In this document: in pieces, positions 15,026-24,800 of the stretch | Layout of the letters: each line of letters opens with the position of its first letter | How positions within the stretch are numbered: position 1 is the stretch's first letter | Assembly: GCA_051251725.1 (NCBI GenBank) | Contig: JBPOFN010000049.1 | Location: 1-29,410 of the forward strand | Reading direction: 5' to 3' | Source of the DNA: JALZUE01 sp051251725 | GTDB lineage: Bacteria > Pseudomonadota > Gammaproteobacteria > Enterobacterales > Alteromonadaceae | Length of the DNA stretch: 29,410 bases | Notes under the pieces: model-generated | The model's input: the letters and a program-made list of their open reading frames with translations, nothing else | Told to the model about the DNA's origin: nothing | Databases searched by the model: none | Translations under genes and position numbers: made by a program

Positions 15026-15961
15026 ATGAAGATTACAAATAAACAAGCGTTAACAATTAGCCACCTGATCATTGATTGGGGTACAACTAACTTTCGCGTG
15101 TTTGCTATCGACACTGATGGCACTTTAGTGGGGGAGCAGCAGTTAGCGATGGGTTTTTTACAAATCCCTGATAAACAGTTTGCTCAGTCATTAGAACAAG
15201 TACTAACAAAGTGGTTAGATAATTATAAAAGCTTACCTATTTATATGGCAGGTATGGTCGGTTCACCGCAGGGTTGGAAAAGTGTTGACTATATTACCAC
15301 CGTTGCTGATTGTGATGCTCTGGCAAAAAATGTGCTGCAATTCAAGCTTCCTTGGGGAGCAACCGCGACGATAATTCCAGGTGTTAGCCATAAAACTGGC
15401 GATGATACTTATGATGTTATGCGCGGTGAAGAGGTTCAGTTGTTTGGTTTAGCGCGCTTGGTAAATAAAACAAGCTTCAATGCTATTTTACCCGGCACGC
15501 ACAGTAAACATGCGTTTTTTAAAGATGATGCTTTACAGTCATTTTCGTCATATATGACCGGTGAATTATTTTCCATCATTAGCAAATATTCAATTTTAGG
15601 TAATAGCTTACCTGCGCAAGTAGACGATGAAAGCGCCTTTCTTAAAGGGGTTTTAGCGGGTGATACCAGCAATTTAACCAGTGTGTTATTTAGTGCTCGT
15701 ACTCATCGCTTATTTAAAAACATAGCAGAAAGCTCAGTATTTGATTATCTGTCAGGGCTATTAATTGGTAATGAGCTAAAAGATCTTGCCGATCAAGATG
15801 TTTATTTAATTGGTGGTCAGAGCTTATCAAAACGCTATCAAAGTGCTTGTAATGCGTTAAATATCTCATCAAGCATTGTCAGTGGTGATGAGTGCTTCTT
15901 AACCGGTATGGCAGAAATAATTTCGCGCTTAAACGATGCAAGCTTAACAAACAGGTTATAA
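15026..15961 (+). CDS. dgoK: 2-dehydro-3-deoxygalactonokinase
   Basis: 311 aa, slightly longer than the well-known enterobacterial enzyme. The N-terminal phosphate-binding segment LIIDWGTTNFRVFAIDTDG is diagnostic of the DgoK family in the ASKHA fold. Further conserved blocks are YMAGMVGSPQGW, LPGTHSKHAF and YLIGGQSLSKRY. It phosphorylates 2-keto-3-deoxy-D-galactonate at C6 with ATP in the cytoplasm. Start ATG 15026 has AAAGGA upstream. It lies 67 bp after the transporter gene and 5 bp before dgoA. In carrageenan and agar loci this pair handles the ketodeoxygalactonate formed from 3,6-anhydrogalactonate; it also serves the De Ley-Doudoroff galactonate route, so it does not alone identify the polysaccharide. 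Confidence 0.93.
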   Translation: MKITNKQALTISHLIIDWGTTNFRVFAIDTDGTLVGEQQLAMGFLQIPDKQFAQSLEQVLTKWLDNYKSLPIYMAGMVGSPQGWKSVDYITTVADCDALAKNVLQFKLPWGATATIIPGVSHKTGDDTYDVMRGEEVQLFGLARLVNKTSFNAILPGTHSKHAFFKDDALQSFSSYMTGELFSIISKYSILGNSLPAQVDDESAFLKGVLAGDTSNLTSVLFSARTHRLFKNIAESSVFDYLSGLLIGNELKDLADQDVYLIGGQSLSKRYQSACNALNISSSIVSGDECFLTGMAEIISRLNDASLTNRL

Positions 15962-15966
15962 AAATA

Positions 15967-16599
15967 ATGAACAACGCAAACTTTGAATTTAATAAACAAT
16001 TACCATTAATCGCCATTATCCGTGGCGTCTTACCAAGTGATGTTATTCGTATTGCTACTATTTTAGTAGAAGAAGGCTTCACTATGTTGGAAGTACCACT
16101 TAATAGCCCTGATGCATTAGTGAGTATTAAAAACTTGGTCGAGCATTTTGGCAAAGATTTATATATTGGCGCGGGCACAGTGACAACGGTTGAGCAAGCA
16201 AAAGCGGTGATTGCTACCGGCGCTAATTTAGTTGTTACCCCCAATATGAATGAAGCGGTTATTCGTTTAGCTATTAGTGCCGGTTGCGCGACTTTTCCGG
16301 GGGTTGTTACGCCAACCGAAGCTTTTAATGCGCTTGCCGCCGGAGCAACTGGACTAAAGATATTCCCTGTGTCAGCACTGGGTTTAGAGGGCTTTAAAGC
16401 TCTTAAATCAGTGTTACCAGCAAACACTTTATGTTTTCCTGTTGGTGGCATAAACCCAACCGTAGAAAGCATGAAACCATTTACCGATGCCGGCGCACAA
16501 GGCTTTGGATTAGGTTCATCACTATTTAAACCTAATATGTCAGATGATGACGTTAGCGCTAATGCGAAAGCATTTGTGAAAGCGCTAGCTGATTGTTAA
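15967..16599 (+). CDS. dgoA: 2-dehydro-3-deoxy-6-phosphogalactonate aldolase
   Basis: 210 aa, the usual length for this class I aldolase. It begins MNNANFEFNKQLPLIAIIRG and continues with LEVPLNSPDA (catalytic Glu), IGAGTVTTVEQA, VVTPNMNEAVI and the Schiff-base lysine in LKIFPVSALG, followed by FPVGGINP and GFGLGSSLF. It cleaves 2-keto-3-deoxy-6-phosphogalactonate to pyruvate and glyceraldehyde-3-phosphate. ATG 15967 is chosen over an upstream in-frame ATG at 15892 because it starts 5 bp after dgoK and aligns with the family N-terminus. It is probably translationally coupled to dgoK, as its own ribosome site is weak. Confidence 0.95.
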   Translation: MNNANFEFNKQLPLIAIIRGVLPSDVIRIATILVEEGFTMLEVPLNSPDALVSIKNLVEHFGKDLYIGAGTVTTVEQAKAVIATGANLVVTPNMNEAVIRLAISAGCATFPGVVTPTEAFNALAAGATGLKIFPVSALGLEGFKALKSVLPANTLCFPVGGINPTVESMKPFTDAGAQGFGLGSSLFKPNMSDDDVSANAKAFVKALADC

Positions 16600-16659
16600 T
16601 TCGGTTATCAATTTAAGCCTGTGCCAGCGCACAGAAAGTATAGGAACAGAGGTATAATT

Positions 16660-18654
16660 ATGACTACCGTGAATGCACATTCTAAAGCAATTATTGCGAA
16701 CTCAGAAAGCCCAAATGTTAAGCTAAAAAGCATCAACTTTGGCGATTGTCAGTGGACAACCGGTTTTTGGGCGGAAAAAACTAAAAAAGCCATTGATGTT
16801 ATGGTCCCGTATATGGGCGACGTTTTATGTGGTGATGTTGGTCACGCTTTAAATAACTTTAAAATTGCAGCTGGTATGAAAGAAGGCGAGCATAAAGGTA
16901 TGTACTGGCATGACGGTGACTTCTATAAATTTATCGAAGCAAAAACTTATGCTTATGGTTTAACCAAAGATGACGCGTTATTAAAAGAGCTTGATGAATA
17001 CATTGATATTATCGCCAAAGCGCAAGAGCCAGACGGTTATTTACAGACGCAAATTCAATTAAATCCAGAAGCTGATCGTTACGAAAACCGTAAATATCAC
17101 GAAATGTATAACACCGGTCACTTTTTTATCAGTGCTTGTGTTCATTACCGTATTACCGGCCAACGTAACTTTTTAGATTTAGCACTTAAACACGCGGAAT
17201 TGCTTTATACCATTTTCTTTCCAGATACTAAGCATTATAGCCGTTTTGGTTTTAATCAAACCCAAATTATGGGTTTGGTAGAGCTTTATCGCACCGTTGG
17301 CGAGAAAAAATATTTATTGCTGGCACAGAAATTTATTGACCGTCGCGGCCAATCTGAAATCGTTCATGACTCAACAACGGTTGGTTATCCAATTGGTGAT
17401 ATGGTACAAGAGCGTACCGCTTTAAGAGAAGCGACTGAGCCAGTAGGGCATGCGGTTTTAGCATTATATTATTATGCTGGCGCTGCAGATGTTTATGCAG
17501 AAACTGGTGAAAAGGCGCTGATCACTGCCTTAGACCGTTTATGGGAAAGTGTTACCCAGAAGAAAATGTATGCAACCGGCGCTGTTGGTCAAACTCACTA
17601 CGGCGCATCAGCTAACCGCGATATGATTGAAGAAGGTTTTATCGACGATTACATGATGCCGAACTTAACCGCTTATAACGAAACGTGTGCCAACTTATGT
17701 AACGCTATGTTTAGTTATCGCATGTTAGGTATTCATGGTGAAGCTAAGTACGCTGATATTATTGAATTAGTGATGCACAACTCAGGGCTTTCAGGTATTA
17801 GTATTGAAGGTAAAGATTACTTTTACGCTAACCCATTAAGAATGCTTCATAATACTCGTGATTACGACTCTCACGATGATGTCACTGAAACGCCAAATCG
17901 TGAACCTTATTTAGCGTGTTTCTGTTGTCCACCTAATCTAGTACGTACTATTTCTAACCTGTCTGGTTGGGCTTACAGCCTTGCCGATAATGGTGTTTAC
18001 GTGAACCTATACGGTAGCAATAACTTAGACACTCAAATGTTAGACGGTGCAAGCCTTAAATTAACTCAAGACACAGAATATCCGTGGCAAGGATTAGTTA
18101 AATTAACGGTTGAAGCATGTAAAACCGAGGCTTTTGATATTGCATTACGTATTCCTGGTTGGGCGACAGGCGCTGAAATTACCATTAATGGAGAGAAGCT
18201 TGATGTTGCCACAGTACCGGCAACTTACGCGATATTAAATCGTCAATGGCAAGCCGGTGATGTCATCATTATCGACATTCCAATGGAAGCGACCTTTATT
18301 GAAGGCAACCGCCGTATTGAAGAAGTACGTAACCAAGTTGCTGTTAAACGCGGGCCTGTGGTTTATTGTGTTGAAACACCTGATTTACCAGCAGGTTCAA
18401 GTGTACTTGATGTTTATATTCAAGGTGATAGCGCGTTAGAAGTTAGCTATCAAGAAAACTTCTTAGGCGGTACGGCAACTATTCAAGCCGATACCTTCCT
18501 ACGGACTATTGACGGAGAAACAGCGCATGAAATGTACAGCGCGGTTAAAAAACCAGACTGGCAAGCACACAAAACTAACTTTGTGCCATATTATGCATGG
18601 AGTAACCGAGGTTTAGCTGAAATGACAGTATTTGTCCCGGTTGTTTGGCAATAA
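16660..18654 (+). CDS. GH127 family glycosidase, likely alpha-1,3-(3,6-anhydro)-D-galactosidase
   Basis: 664 aa, close to the best-studied GH127 beta-L-arabinofuranosidase (about 658). The zinc/cysteine active site is intact: E341 and C343 in YNETCAN, and C422/C423 in CFCCPPN, one of them the cysteine nucleophile. E325 (or E324) before GFIDDYMMPN is the probable acid/base. It has a catalytic (alpha/alpha)6 barrel, then beta-sandwich domains. There is no signal peptide, so it acts in the cytoplasm. ATG 16660 with AGAGG upstream is preferred over GTG 16621. GH127 and GH129 members from a marine carrageenan degrader release 3,6-anhydro-D-galactose from neocarrabiose-type oligosaccharides. With dgoKA and a kappa-carrageenase-like GH16 in the same locus, that activity is much more likely than arabinofuranosidase. 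A terminator follows at 18761. Confidence 0.85.
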   Translation: MTTVNAHSKAIIANSESPNVKLKSINFGDCQWTTGFWAEKTKKAIDVMVPYMGDVLCGDVGHALNNFKIAAGMKEGEHKGMYWHDGDFYKFIEAKTYAYGLTKDDALLKELDEYIDIIAKAQEPDGYLQTQIQLNPEADRYENRKYHEMYNTGHFFISACVHYRITGQRNFLDLALKHAELLYTIFFPDTKHYSRFGFNQTQIMGLVELYRTVGEKKYLLLAQKFIDRRGQSEIVHDSTTVGYPIGDMVQERTALREATEPVGHAVLALYYYAGAADVYAETGEKALITALDRLWESVTQKKMYATGAVGQTHYGASANRDMIEEGFIDDYMMPNLTAYNETCANLCNAMFSYRMLGIHGEAKYADIIELVMHNSGLSGISIEGKDYFYANPLRMLHNTRDYDSHDDVTETPNREPYLACFCCPPNLVRTISNLSGWAYSLADNGVYVNLYGSNNLDTQMLDGASLKLTQDTEYPWQGLVKLTVEACKTEAFDIALRIPGWATGAEITINGEKLDVATVPATYAILNRQWQAGDVIIIDIPMEATFIEGNRRIEEVRNQVAVKRGPVVYCVETPDLPAGSSVLDVYIQGDSALEVSYQENFLGGTATIQADTFLRTIDGETAHEMYSAVKKPDWQAHKTNFVPYYAWSNRGLAEMTVFVPVVWQ

Positions 18655-18760
18655 CGGACAACAGTTACAAGGTTTAAGTGAAGCGGTAAGCGTAAATATG
18701 AGCGGCTAAATTAAGCGCTGCAATAGTGTTACTCACTAAGCTTAGCACCATATAAAATTA

Positions 18761-18799
18761 AAAAAGCCCAATAACATTTTTGTTATTGGGCTTTTTATT
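18761..18799 (+). terminator. Strong Rho-independent terminator after GH127
   Basis: AAAAAGCCCAATAACA (18761-18776) is perfectly complementary to TGTTATTGGGCTTTTT (18781-18796) with a 4-nt loop. The A and T tracts on the two sides would let it work in both directions. It ends the MFS-dgoK-dgoA-GH127 run. Confidence 0.93.
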
Positions 18800-18941
18800 T
18801 AACCTCAGCTCTGGTTATTTAGTATTAAGCTTTCTTTATTAATGAAGTCATGAACAGTGATTAAACTTGTTTAAATATCGCTCGTTATGCGAGCTATTTA
18901 CATGAAAAGCTATGTTTTTACTATTGAAAAGTAAAATTCAA

Positions 18942-18971
18942 TTGAAGAAATAAACATATTATGTTTATATT
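18942..18971 (+). promoter_or_regulatory. Promoter of gntR2 with GntR operator copy C in the spacer
   Basis: TTGAAG (18942-18947), an 18-bp spacer and TATATT (18966-18971). AAACATATTATGTTT (18952-18966) occupies the spacer. The predicted transcription start near 18978 lies after the upstream in-frame ATG at 18972, which supports translation from ATG 19011. Confidence 0.68.
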
Positions 18972-19010
18972 ATGCAACGTTTTTTTGTCACACCCAGCTA
19001 TGGAAATGCT

Positions 19011-19751
19011 ATGAGCGAATTAGTTTATTATGATTTAAAGTCTTCTTCGACAATGGGACATAGTCTTTCTGTCCAGATTGCTCGAGAATTAGGGCGACGA
19101 ATTGTTGCTGGCGCTTTCGAGCCAAACTCGTTAATTGATGATGAAAATGCCTTATCCGATCGTTATAAAGTTAGCCGAGTAGTTATCCGCGATGCTGTTA
19201 AAATTCTGGTTAGTAAGGGCATGTTAGATGTTCGCCGAGGTATAGGTACGCGAGTAAGACCAAGAAGTGACTGGATATTATTAGATGATGATGTTTTAGC
19301 GTGGCATATTACTGCGCCGCCAAATCCTGAGTTTTTAACTAAATTAATGGATATCCGTTTATGCTTTGAACCTAAAGCGTCAAGATGGGCGGCAGAGCGT
19401 GCGAGTGATGAAGATCTAGCTGCTATTGAACAAGCATGTATCAATATGGAAGAAGAAAAAGGCAATGTTGAAAAATTCGTTATTGCTGACGCTTTGTTTC
19501 ATAAAGCAGTTTTACGTGCCGCCAATAATGAATTTTTGACCGCAATGGAAGGGGTTATCTATTCTGCATTATTAGTTAGTATTCGCATTACTAACCAAGA
19601 TCCTAGGGAGAATGATACTTCCGTGCCATTTCATCGTGAATTGTATGAAGCCATTGCTGCTCGTGATGGTGATCTTGCTGAACAAATGACTGAAAAGTTA
19701 TTAGGTGATGTAACTCGCCGTTTAAAAGAGAAAAATTTCAAACCATTATAA
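19011..19751 (+). CDS. FadR-type GntR regulator (paralogue 2)
   Basis: 246 aa from ATG 19011, exactly the length of paralogue 1. The in-frame ATG at 18972 is rejected: it lies in the promoter, and its extra 13 residues have no counterpart in the paralogue. The winged helix (about 12-86) carries LSDRYKVSRVVIRDAVKIL and the wing RRGIGTRVRPRSDW. The FCD domain (about 108-240) retains D114 (MDIRLCFEP), H164 (LFHKAV) and H208 (FHRELY), residues expected to bind a metal and carboxylate effector. It is thus the more complete sensor of the two and probably responds to a sugar acid such as ketodeoxygalactonate (inference). It has its own operator upstream, a strong terminator downstream, and GGA about 7 nt before the start. 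Confidence 0.92.
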   Translation: MSELVYYDLKSSSTMGHSLSVQIARELGRRIVAGAFEPNSLIDDENALSDRYKVSRVVIRDAVKILVSKGMLDVRRGIGTRVRPRSDWILLDDDVLAWHITAPPNPEFLTKLMDIRLCFEPKASRWAAERASDEDLAAIEQACINMEEEKGNVEKFVIADALFHKAVLRAANNEFLTAMEGVIYSALLVSIRITNQDPRENDTSVPFHRELYEAIAARDGDLAEQMTEKLLGDVTRRLKEKNFKPL

Positions 19752-19775
19752 CCGCCAATATTAATATTTTTTCGG

Positions 19776-19807
19776 TAAAAAGGTCTTCATGAGAAGGCCT
19801 TTTTTTA
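19776..19807 (+). terminator. Rho-independent terminator after gntR2
   Basis: AAAAAGGTCTTC pairs with GAAGGCCTTTTT (one G-U) across a 4-nt loop (ATGA) and is followed by more T. It ends the single-gene gntR2 transcript. Confidence 0.88.
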
Positions 19808-20014
19808 TGCCTGAAAATCTAACTTTAGCCGAGCCAGCTGCTTAATTTTAGATCATCTCGTCGCTTTTTAAGCTAAACCTCATTAATTAACACCACCATT
19901 CAAACACTGTAATTAATTCTTAACTTATTGATTTTAAAGCTTGTGTAAGCATCTATAAATAACTTTACAAAAGCACTTGATTATTAAAACGGCACATGCT
20001 TTAATGATGAATAT

Positions 20015-20029
20015 AAACATATGATGTTT
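20015..20029 (+). promoter_or_regulatory. GntR operator, copy D (sulfatase promoter)
   Basis: AAACATATGATGTTT has perfect 6-bp arms. It is followed by the same TATATTGTTA string as at gntR1, where TATATT (20029-20034) is the likely -10. The -35 is weak. It lies about 160 bp before the sulfatase start, giving a long leader. It probably controls the sulfatase and perhaps, by read-through, the receptor and lipoprotein genes. Confidence 0.72.
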
Positions 20030-20187
20030 ATATTGTTAGAATCTTGATTAAAGGCTACACTTAGTGAACACATAAATATGACTAGTTGCTGTCGCAATTA
20101 AGTAAATGAACTAAAGAGCTGAGCAGCAGAACTTTACGTTAATAAAAGTTTAAAGCTAGTAATAAACAACTTAAAACGGTGCTAATA

Positions 20188-21627
20188 ATGAATTGTAAAA
20201 ACTGGACATACACACCTAAAAAATTAACCTGGTTATTGGTGTTTATTTGCCAAACCATTGTCTGGTGTTTTGTACCTAGTGCTGCGGCTAAAAAACAGCC
20301 TAATATTATTTTACTATTTTCTGATGATGCGGGTTACGCAGACTTTGGCTTTCACGGTAGTAAAATAATGAAAACCCCCAACTTAGATAAACTTGCTAGC
20401 CAAGCGACTTTATTCACTCAAGCTTATGTTTCTGATCCTACGTGTGGTCCATCACGTGCAGGATTAATTACCGGTAAATACCAGCAACGATTTGGTTTTG
20501 AAGAAAATAACGTGCCGGGTTATATGAGTAAAAATTCAGCCAACGATGGTGTTGAAATGGGTGTGCCTGTTGATGAAGTTACCATGGGCCAATACCTACA
20601 ACAGCAAGGTTACTCGACCGGCTTTTACGGTAAATGGCATTTAGGTGGCGCGGACAAATTCCACCCAACTAAACGCGGCTTTGATGAGTTTTATGGCTTT
20701 CGAGGCGGCGCAAGAAGTTATTTCCCTTATTCGAAAATACCACCAAGTGAACTAGATTTAAATGAACGCGGTTTTGGTGAACTTGTTGAACATGAAGGTT
20801 ATTACACTGATGTTCTAGCGGATGAAACCTTAGCTTTTATAGAAAAAAATGCTAAGCGACAAAAACCTTTTTTTGCCTTTGTTTCATTTAATGCTGTGCA
20901 TACCCCAATGGATGCTACACCAGAAGACTTAGCGCAATTTCCACAGTTAGACGGTAATTTAAAAACCTTAGCAGCAATGACATTAGCCCTTGATAGAGCT
21001 TCAGGCCGGATTATGGCAAAACTAAAAGCATTGGGTATTGATGACAATACCATCGTGGTTTATACCAATGATAATGGCGGTCCGTCAGATAAAAATGCTT
21101 CAAGTAATTCACCATTTAGCGGCACTAAATCAAACCATTTAGAAGGCGGTATTCGCGTGCCTTTCATTATGAAGTGGCCCGGTAAAATTGCTGCTAATGC
21201 TAAATACCAACAGCCAATCAGCTTACTTGACTTATTACCAACGTTTTATGCAGCAGCAGGTGGCGACGCTACTAAGCTTACCGATATTGATGGTGTCGAT
21301 TTATTACCCTATTTACAAGGTGATAACGCAGAGCGTCCACATGAATTTTTATATTGGAAAAAAGACACCCGCGCAACTATTCGTCAAGGTGACTGGAAAC
21401 TTATCCGTTACCCAGACCGTCCAGCTGAGTTGTATTTTGTGCCAGCAGATGTACAAGAATTAAATAACCTAGCAGCCCAACAACCAGAGCGCGTAAAAGC
21501 AATGTTTAAAAAATTGTTTGAATGGGAATCTACGTTAGAACGCCCGCGTTGGTTACTAGAGCGAAAATTTGAAAATTATGATATTGACCGTATGGATAGA
21601 TATCACTGGAAAAACCTAGAAAAATAA
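20188..21627 (+). CDS. Formylglycine-dependent sulfatase (S1 family), exported
   Basis: 479 aa. The signal peptide has a hydrophobic core (about 14-29) with cleavage likely after PSAAA (residue 34), so it is periplasmic or secreted. Metal-ligand aspartates D46/D47 occur in LLFSDDAGY, and the maturation motif C86-G-P-S-R is the cysteine type converted to formylglycine. YTNDNGGP and a C-terminal GDWKLIRYP segment complete the alkaline-phosphatase-like fold. It removes sulfate esters. By context the substrate is a carrageenan-type oligosaccharide, most likely galactose-4-sulfate, but the S1 subfamily cannot be fixed by eye. No formylglycine-generating enzyme gene is in the window, so maturation must come from elsewhere. 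ATG 20188 is preferred to GTG 20179. The GntR operator at 20015 precedes it. Confidence 0.92.
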   Translation: MNCKNWTYTPKKLTWLLVFICQTIVWCFVPSAAAKKQPNIILLFSDDAGYADFGFHGSKIMKTPNLDKLASQATLFTQAYVSDPTCGPSRAGLITGKYQQRFGFEENNVPGYMSKNSANDGVEMGVPVDEVTMGQYLQQQGYSTGFYGKWHLGGADKFHPTKRGFDEFYGFRGGARSYFPYSKIPPSELDLNERGFGELVEHEGYYTDVLADETLAFIEKNAKRQKPFFAFVSFNAVHTPMDATPEDLAQFPQLDGNLKTLAAMTLALDRASGRIMAKLKALGIDDNTIVVYTNDNGGPSDKNASSNSPFSGTKSNHLEGGIRVPFIMKWPGKIAANAKYQQPISLLDLLPTFYAAAGGDATKLTDIDGVDLLPYLQGDNAERPHEFLYWKKDTRATIRQGDWKLIRYPDRPAELYFVPADVQELNNLAAQQPERVKAMFKKLFEWESTLERPRWLLERKFENYDIDRMDRYHWKNLEK

Positions 21628-21753
21628 TAATTCACCAATCGGGACGTTTAGGTGGTAGACAAGAATTTTAGCAGCGGCTATTTAATCGAAAGAGTAAGGA
21701 TACTTATTTTAAATAGTCACTGATTAAAGAAAAAAGACTAATACTAATACGAC

Positions 21754-21786
21754 TAGGTTAGCAGGTTCAGAATTACTGAAAACCTA
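21754..21786 (+). promoter_or_regulatory. Hairpin in the leader of the TonB receptor gene
   Basis: TAGGTT (21754-21759) pairs with AACCTA (21781-21786), enclosing TTCAG (21766-21770) paired with CTGAA (21776-21780). It ends 28 nt before the receptor start codon. No T run follows. It may stabilise the mRNA or affect translation of this very large gene. No other element is obvious in the 187-bp gap after the sulfatase. Confidence 0.35.
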
Positions 21787-21814
21787 ATTAACGATAAAAA
21801 AAAGTGGGGATCAC

Positions 21815-24800
21815 ATGAGATACAACTTTAAATTAACAGCAATATCAGCCGCTGTAATGGCATCTTTTGCTTCTACGGCGCTAATGGCTGCAGAATCAGA
21901 AAAAGAACCAGATAAAAAAGAAATCGAAATCATCGAAGTTACTGGCTTTAAAGGCAGTTTACGAAAAGCGATGAACGCAAAACGTTTTGCTGACGGTGTT
22001 AGCGATTCTATTCACGCCGAAGATGTGGGTAAATCCACTGACCAAAATATTGCCGATGCGCTTTCTCGTGTTACCGGTGTTACTGTTCAAGAAGGTAGTG
22101 GCGGAGAAGGTTCACGTATTTCAGTACGTGGTACTAACTCAAGCATGAACCAAATTTCGATGAACGGTGTTGCGTTAACTGGTGGTTTAAATGGTGACGG
22201 CTCTAATGATGGTACAACCGCTGATAACAGTGTTGATTTAAGTACGTTCTCATCTGATATTTTATCTTCTATTGACGTATTAAAAACAGCCGCGGCTGAT
22301 CAAGATGAAGGTTCATTAGGTGCTAACATTGTATTACGTACCGTTAGACCACTAAATCTTAATTCAAATCGCCGTGTTTTTTCTTTAGAGCAGCGTTTTG
22401 ACGATTATGCCGGTGAAAATTCTTACCGTGTATCGGGTAGTTTTTCTGAAAAATTTCTTGATGACAGTGTCGGTTTGATTTTTACTGCCACTAAAGATAC
22501 TTCAGCGAGTCGTAGTGATCGTATAAATTCAAGTTTTTATGAATTTGCTCGTCCAATTGCAGATGCTATGGATACAGACCCAAGCGGTCGTAGAGCAGTA
22601 GATGTTGCGACCGGTAAAGCTATTCGTATTCTAGGTGAAGGCCAAACCACGGCAGATTTAGCCGATTGGGATCCTGATACACAAATCGCTCACGATGGTG
22701 AATTATTTGTTTTAGGCCGTGAAGGTCACCAGTTAGGTACTAACTTAAATAAACGTGAAAGAATTTCAATTTCATCAGGTATTCAATTTAGACCAACAGA
22801 TGATTTAGATATTCAATTAGATTTAACGCACAGTAGCCAAAAAGTAGACTCTGATAACCATACTATTGCTTTCAACTATGGTCCTGACGTGCCATTACTG
22901 CATGAAACAGATCCAATCGAGTGGAACGCTGTTGATTTAACTACGAATACGTTACAAAAGTCATTAAGCCGTTCACATACTGGTTCGTTACAGCGTTATA
23001 GCGGTGAACGTGAAGTTGAAACTAATGTTGCAACCTTATCGATTGAACATAATATCACGGATGATTTTACTGCAAATCTTTTAGTTGGCTATTCAAAAAC
23101 AACGGATGAAACGCCAGATGCTAATGAAGCAGGCCGTTTTATTGCCTTATCTACCAATACTTGGGGCGGCACAACCAGAGCGATTGTTGAAGGTTTAGAT
23201 GCATCTAACCCTGATGTTACTATTGAGCCGGTAGGTTTTGATTGCTCTCAAGGCAGTTTAGCTGAATGTTCAATGTTCTCGGGTACTACTTTTGCAGAGA
23301 TTGATGCGATTGACGGTACGGTTAATAACGCGACCAGCCGATTTAATCCTCTTGATTTAACGGGTAACCACTTAGGGTCATTAACCCTGCGTGATAACAA
23401 ACAATCTGATGTCAACAGATCGGTGTTTTTAGACTTTGATTGGGCGGTTGAGTCTTACAATATTACCAAGGTGGAATTTGGCGCTAAATATTACTTCCGT
23501 AAAAAAGAAGTGAATATTCAAAACCATATTGCGACCACGGCGGCTTCGTTAGTTGATGAAAATAATGGTAACGAGAACTTCCAATTAGAAGGTTTTGGTT
23601 CAATTAACCTAAACGATATGATGTCTGGTGACGCTTTCTTATTTAATGACTTTGGTAAAGGTGTTACTAACGATAGAAGTAATGAGTTTTTCCAAGGCTG
23701 GCCAATGCTTGATGGTGAAAAAACCTTACAAGCGATTTCAAACCGAGCACCAGGTACTGTTGGCTTTAGAGAAGCAGCCGCAGGTTCACGTGAAATGGAA
23801 ACTGAAACAAAAGCTGCTTATGCGAAAGTTAGTTTTGAATTTCTTGATGGCAGCTTAACTGGTAATATTGGTACCCGCTATGTTAAAGACGAATCAATCG
23901 CTACCGGCGTTGGTGGTATCAACTTTATTCGTTTTCCACAAGTTATTGATGCATATGACTTATTAGTTACTCGTCAATTAGCAACTATTGAAGGCCAAGA
24001 CGCATGTCCGCAAGCGATTGCGGGTAATGACTTTGGTACAGATACTCAAAACCGTCAAAATGTTGCAGCTAATGATGGTGACCTAAGTGGTTGTTACGCT
24101 TGGCAAGTATCGCATGCTTATAACTACACGGAAGATGCCACAACGCCAGTAGATGCTAATGGTAACTGGATTATTGAAGGCCCTGATGGCTCGTTTGGCC
24201 CAGATGTTAACCGTTTAGTTTGGGGCGGCGCTACAGCCGGCAGTATTACCCAGTTACCTTTACCTGCAGATGTATTAGGCGCTGATGGTACCTATTATTC
24301 TACATCACAACGTCAAAACCGTGACTTTTCAACAAGTGGTCACTTTTGGCCGTTTATTGACCGTTCAACATCCTTTGCTAACGGTGTCATTTCACGAGAT
24401 GATTTTAGATCGAATATTCGTGAAGCGATTGTTACCAATACCGGCGGCGCCGATATTTGGTTACCAAGCTTCAACTTAAATTATGCTATTAATGATGAAA
24501 TGATTGGTCGTTTTGCTGTTTCAAAAACCATGACGCGTCCACAATTTGACTCATTAAATCCACGTACGCAAATTCGTGAAATTCAGTGGGGCCCTTCAGT
24601 GGGTTCAGCAGGTAATACTAACTTGCAACCGCTTGAGTCGAAAAATCTTGATCTTTCATATGAATGGTACTTTAGCGAATCAGGTTTAGTGTCAGCAGCG
24701 TTATTCTTTAAAGATATGAAAAACTTTGAACGTGAAATTACAACCCCTTTTCACTATAAGGATGTACGTACCGAATATGACTTAGACTCTGCGGATTTAT

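Noticed and set aside
16660..18654. Beta-L-arabinofuranosidase
   Set aside because: The fold and active site allow it, but no arabinose genes are present, while dgoKA and a kappa-carrageenase-like GH16 are.
18972..19010. Upstream start codon of gntR2
   Set aside because: It lies between the -10 and the predicted transcription start, and its 13 extra residues have no counterpart in the paralogue.
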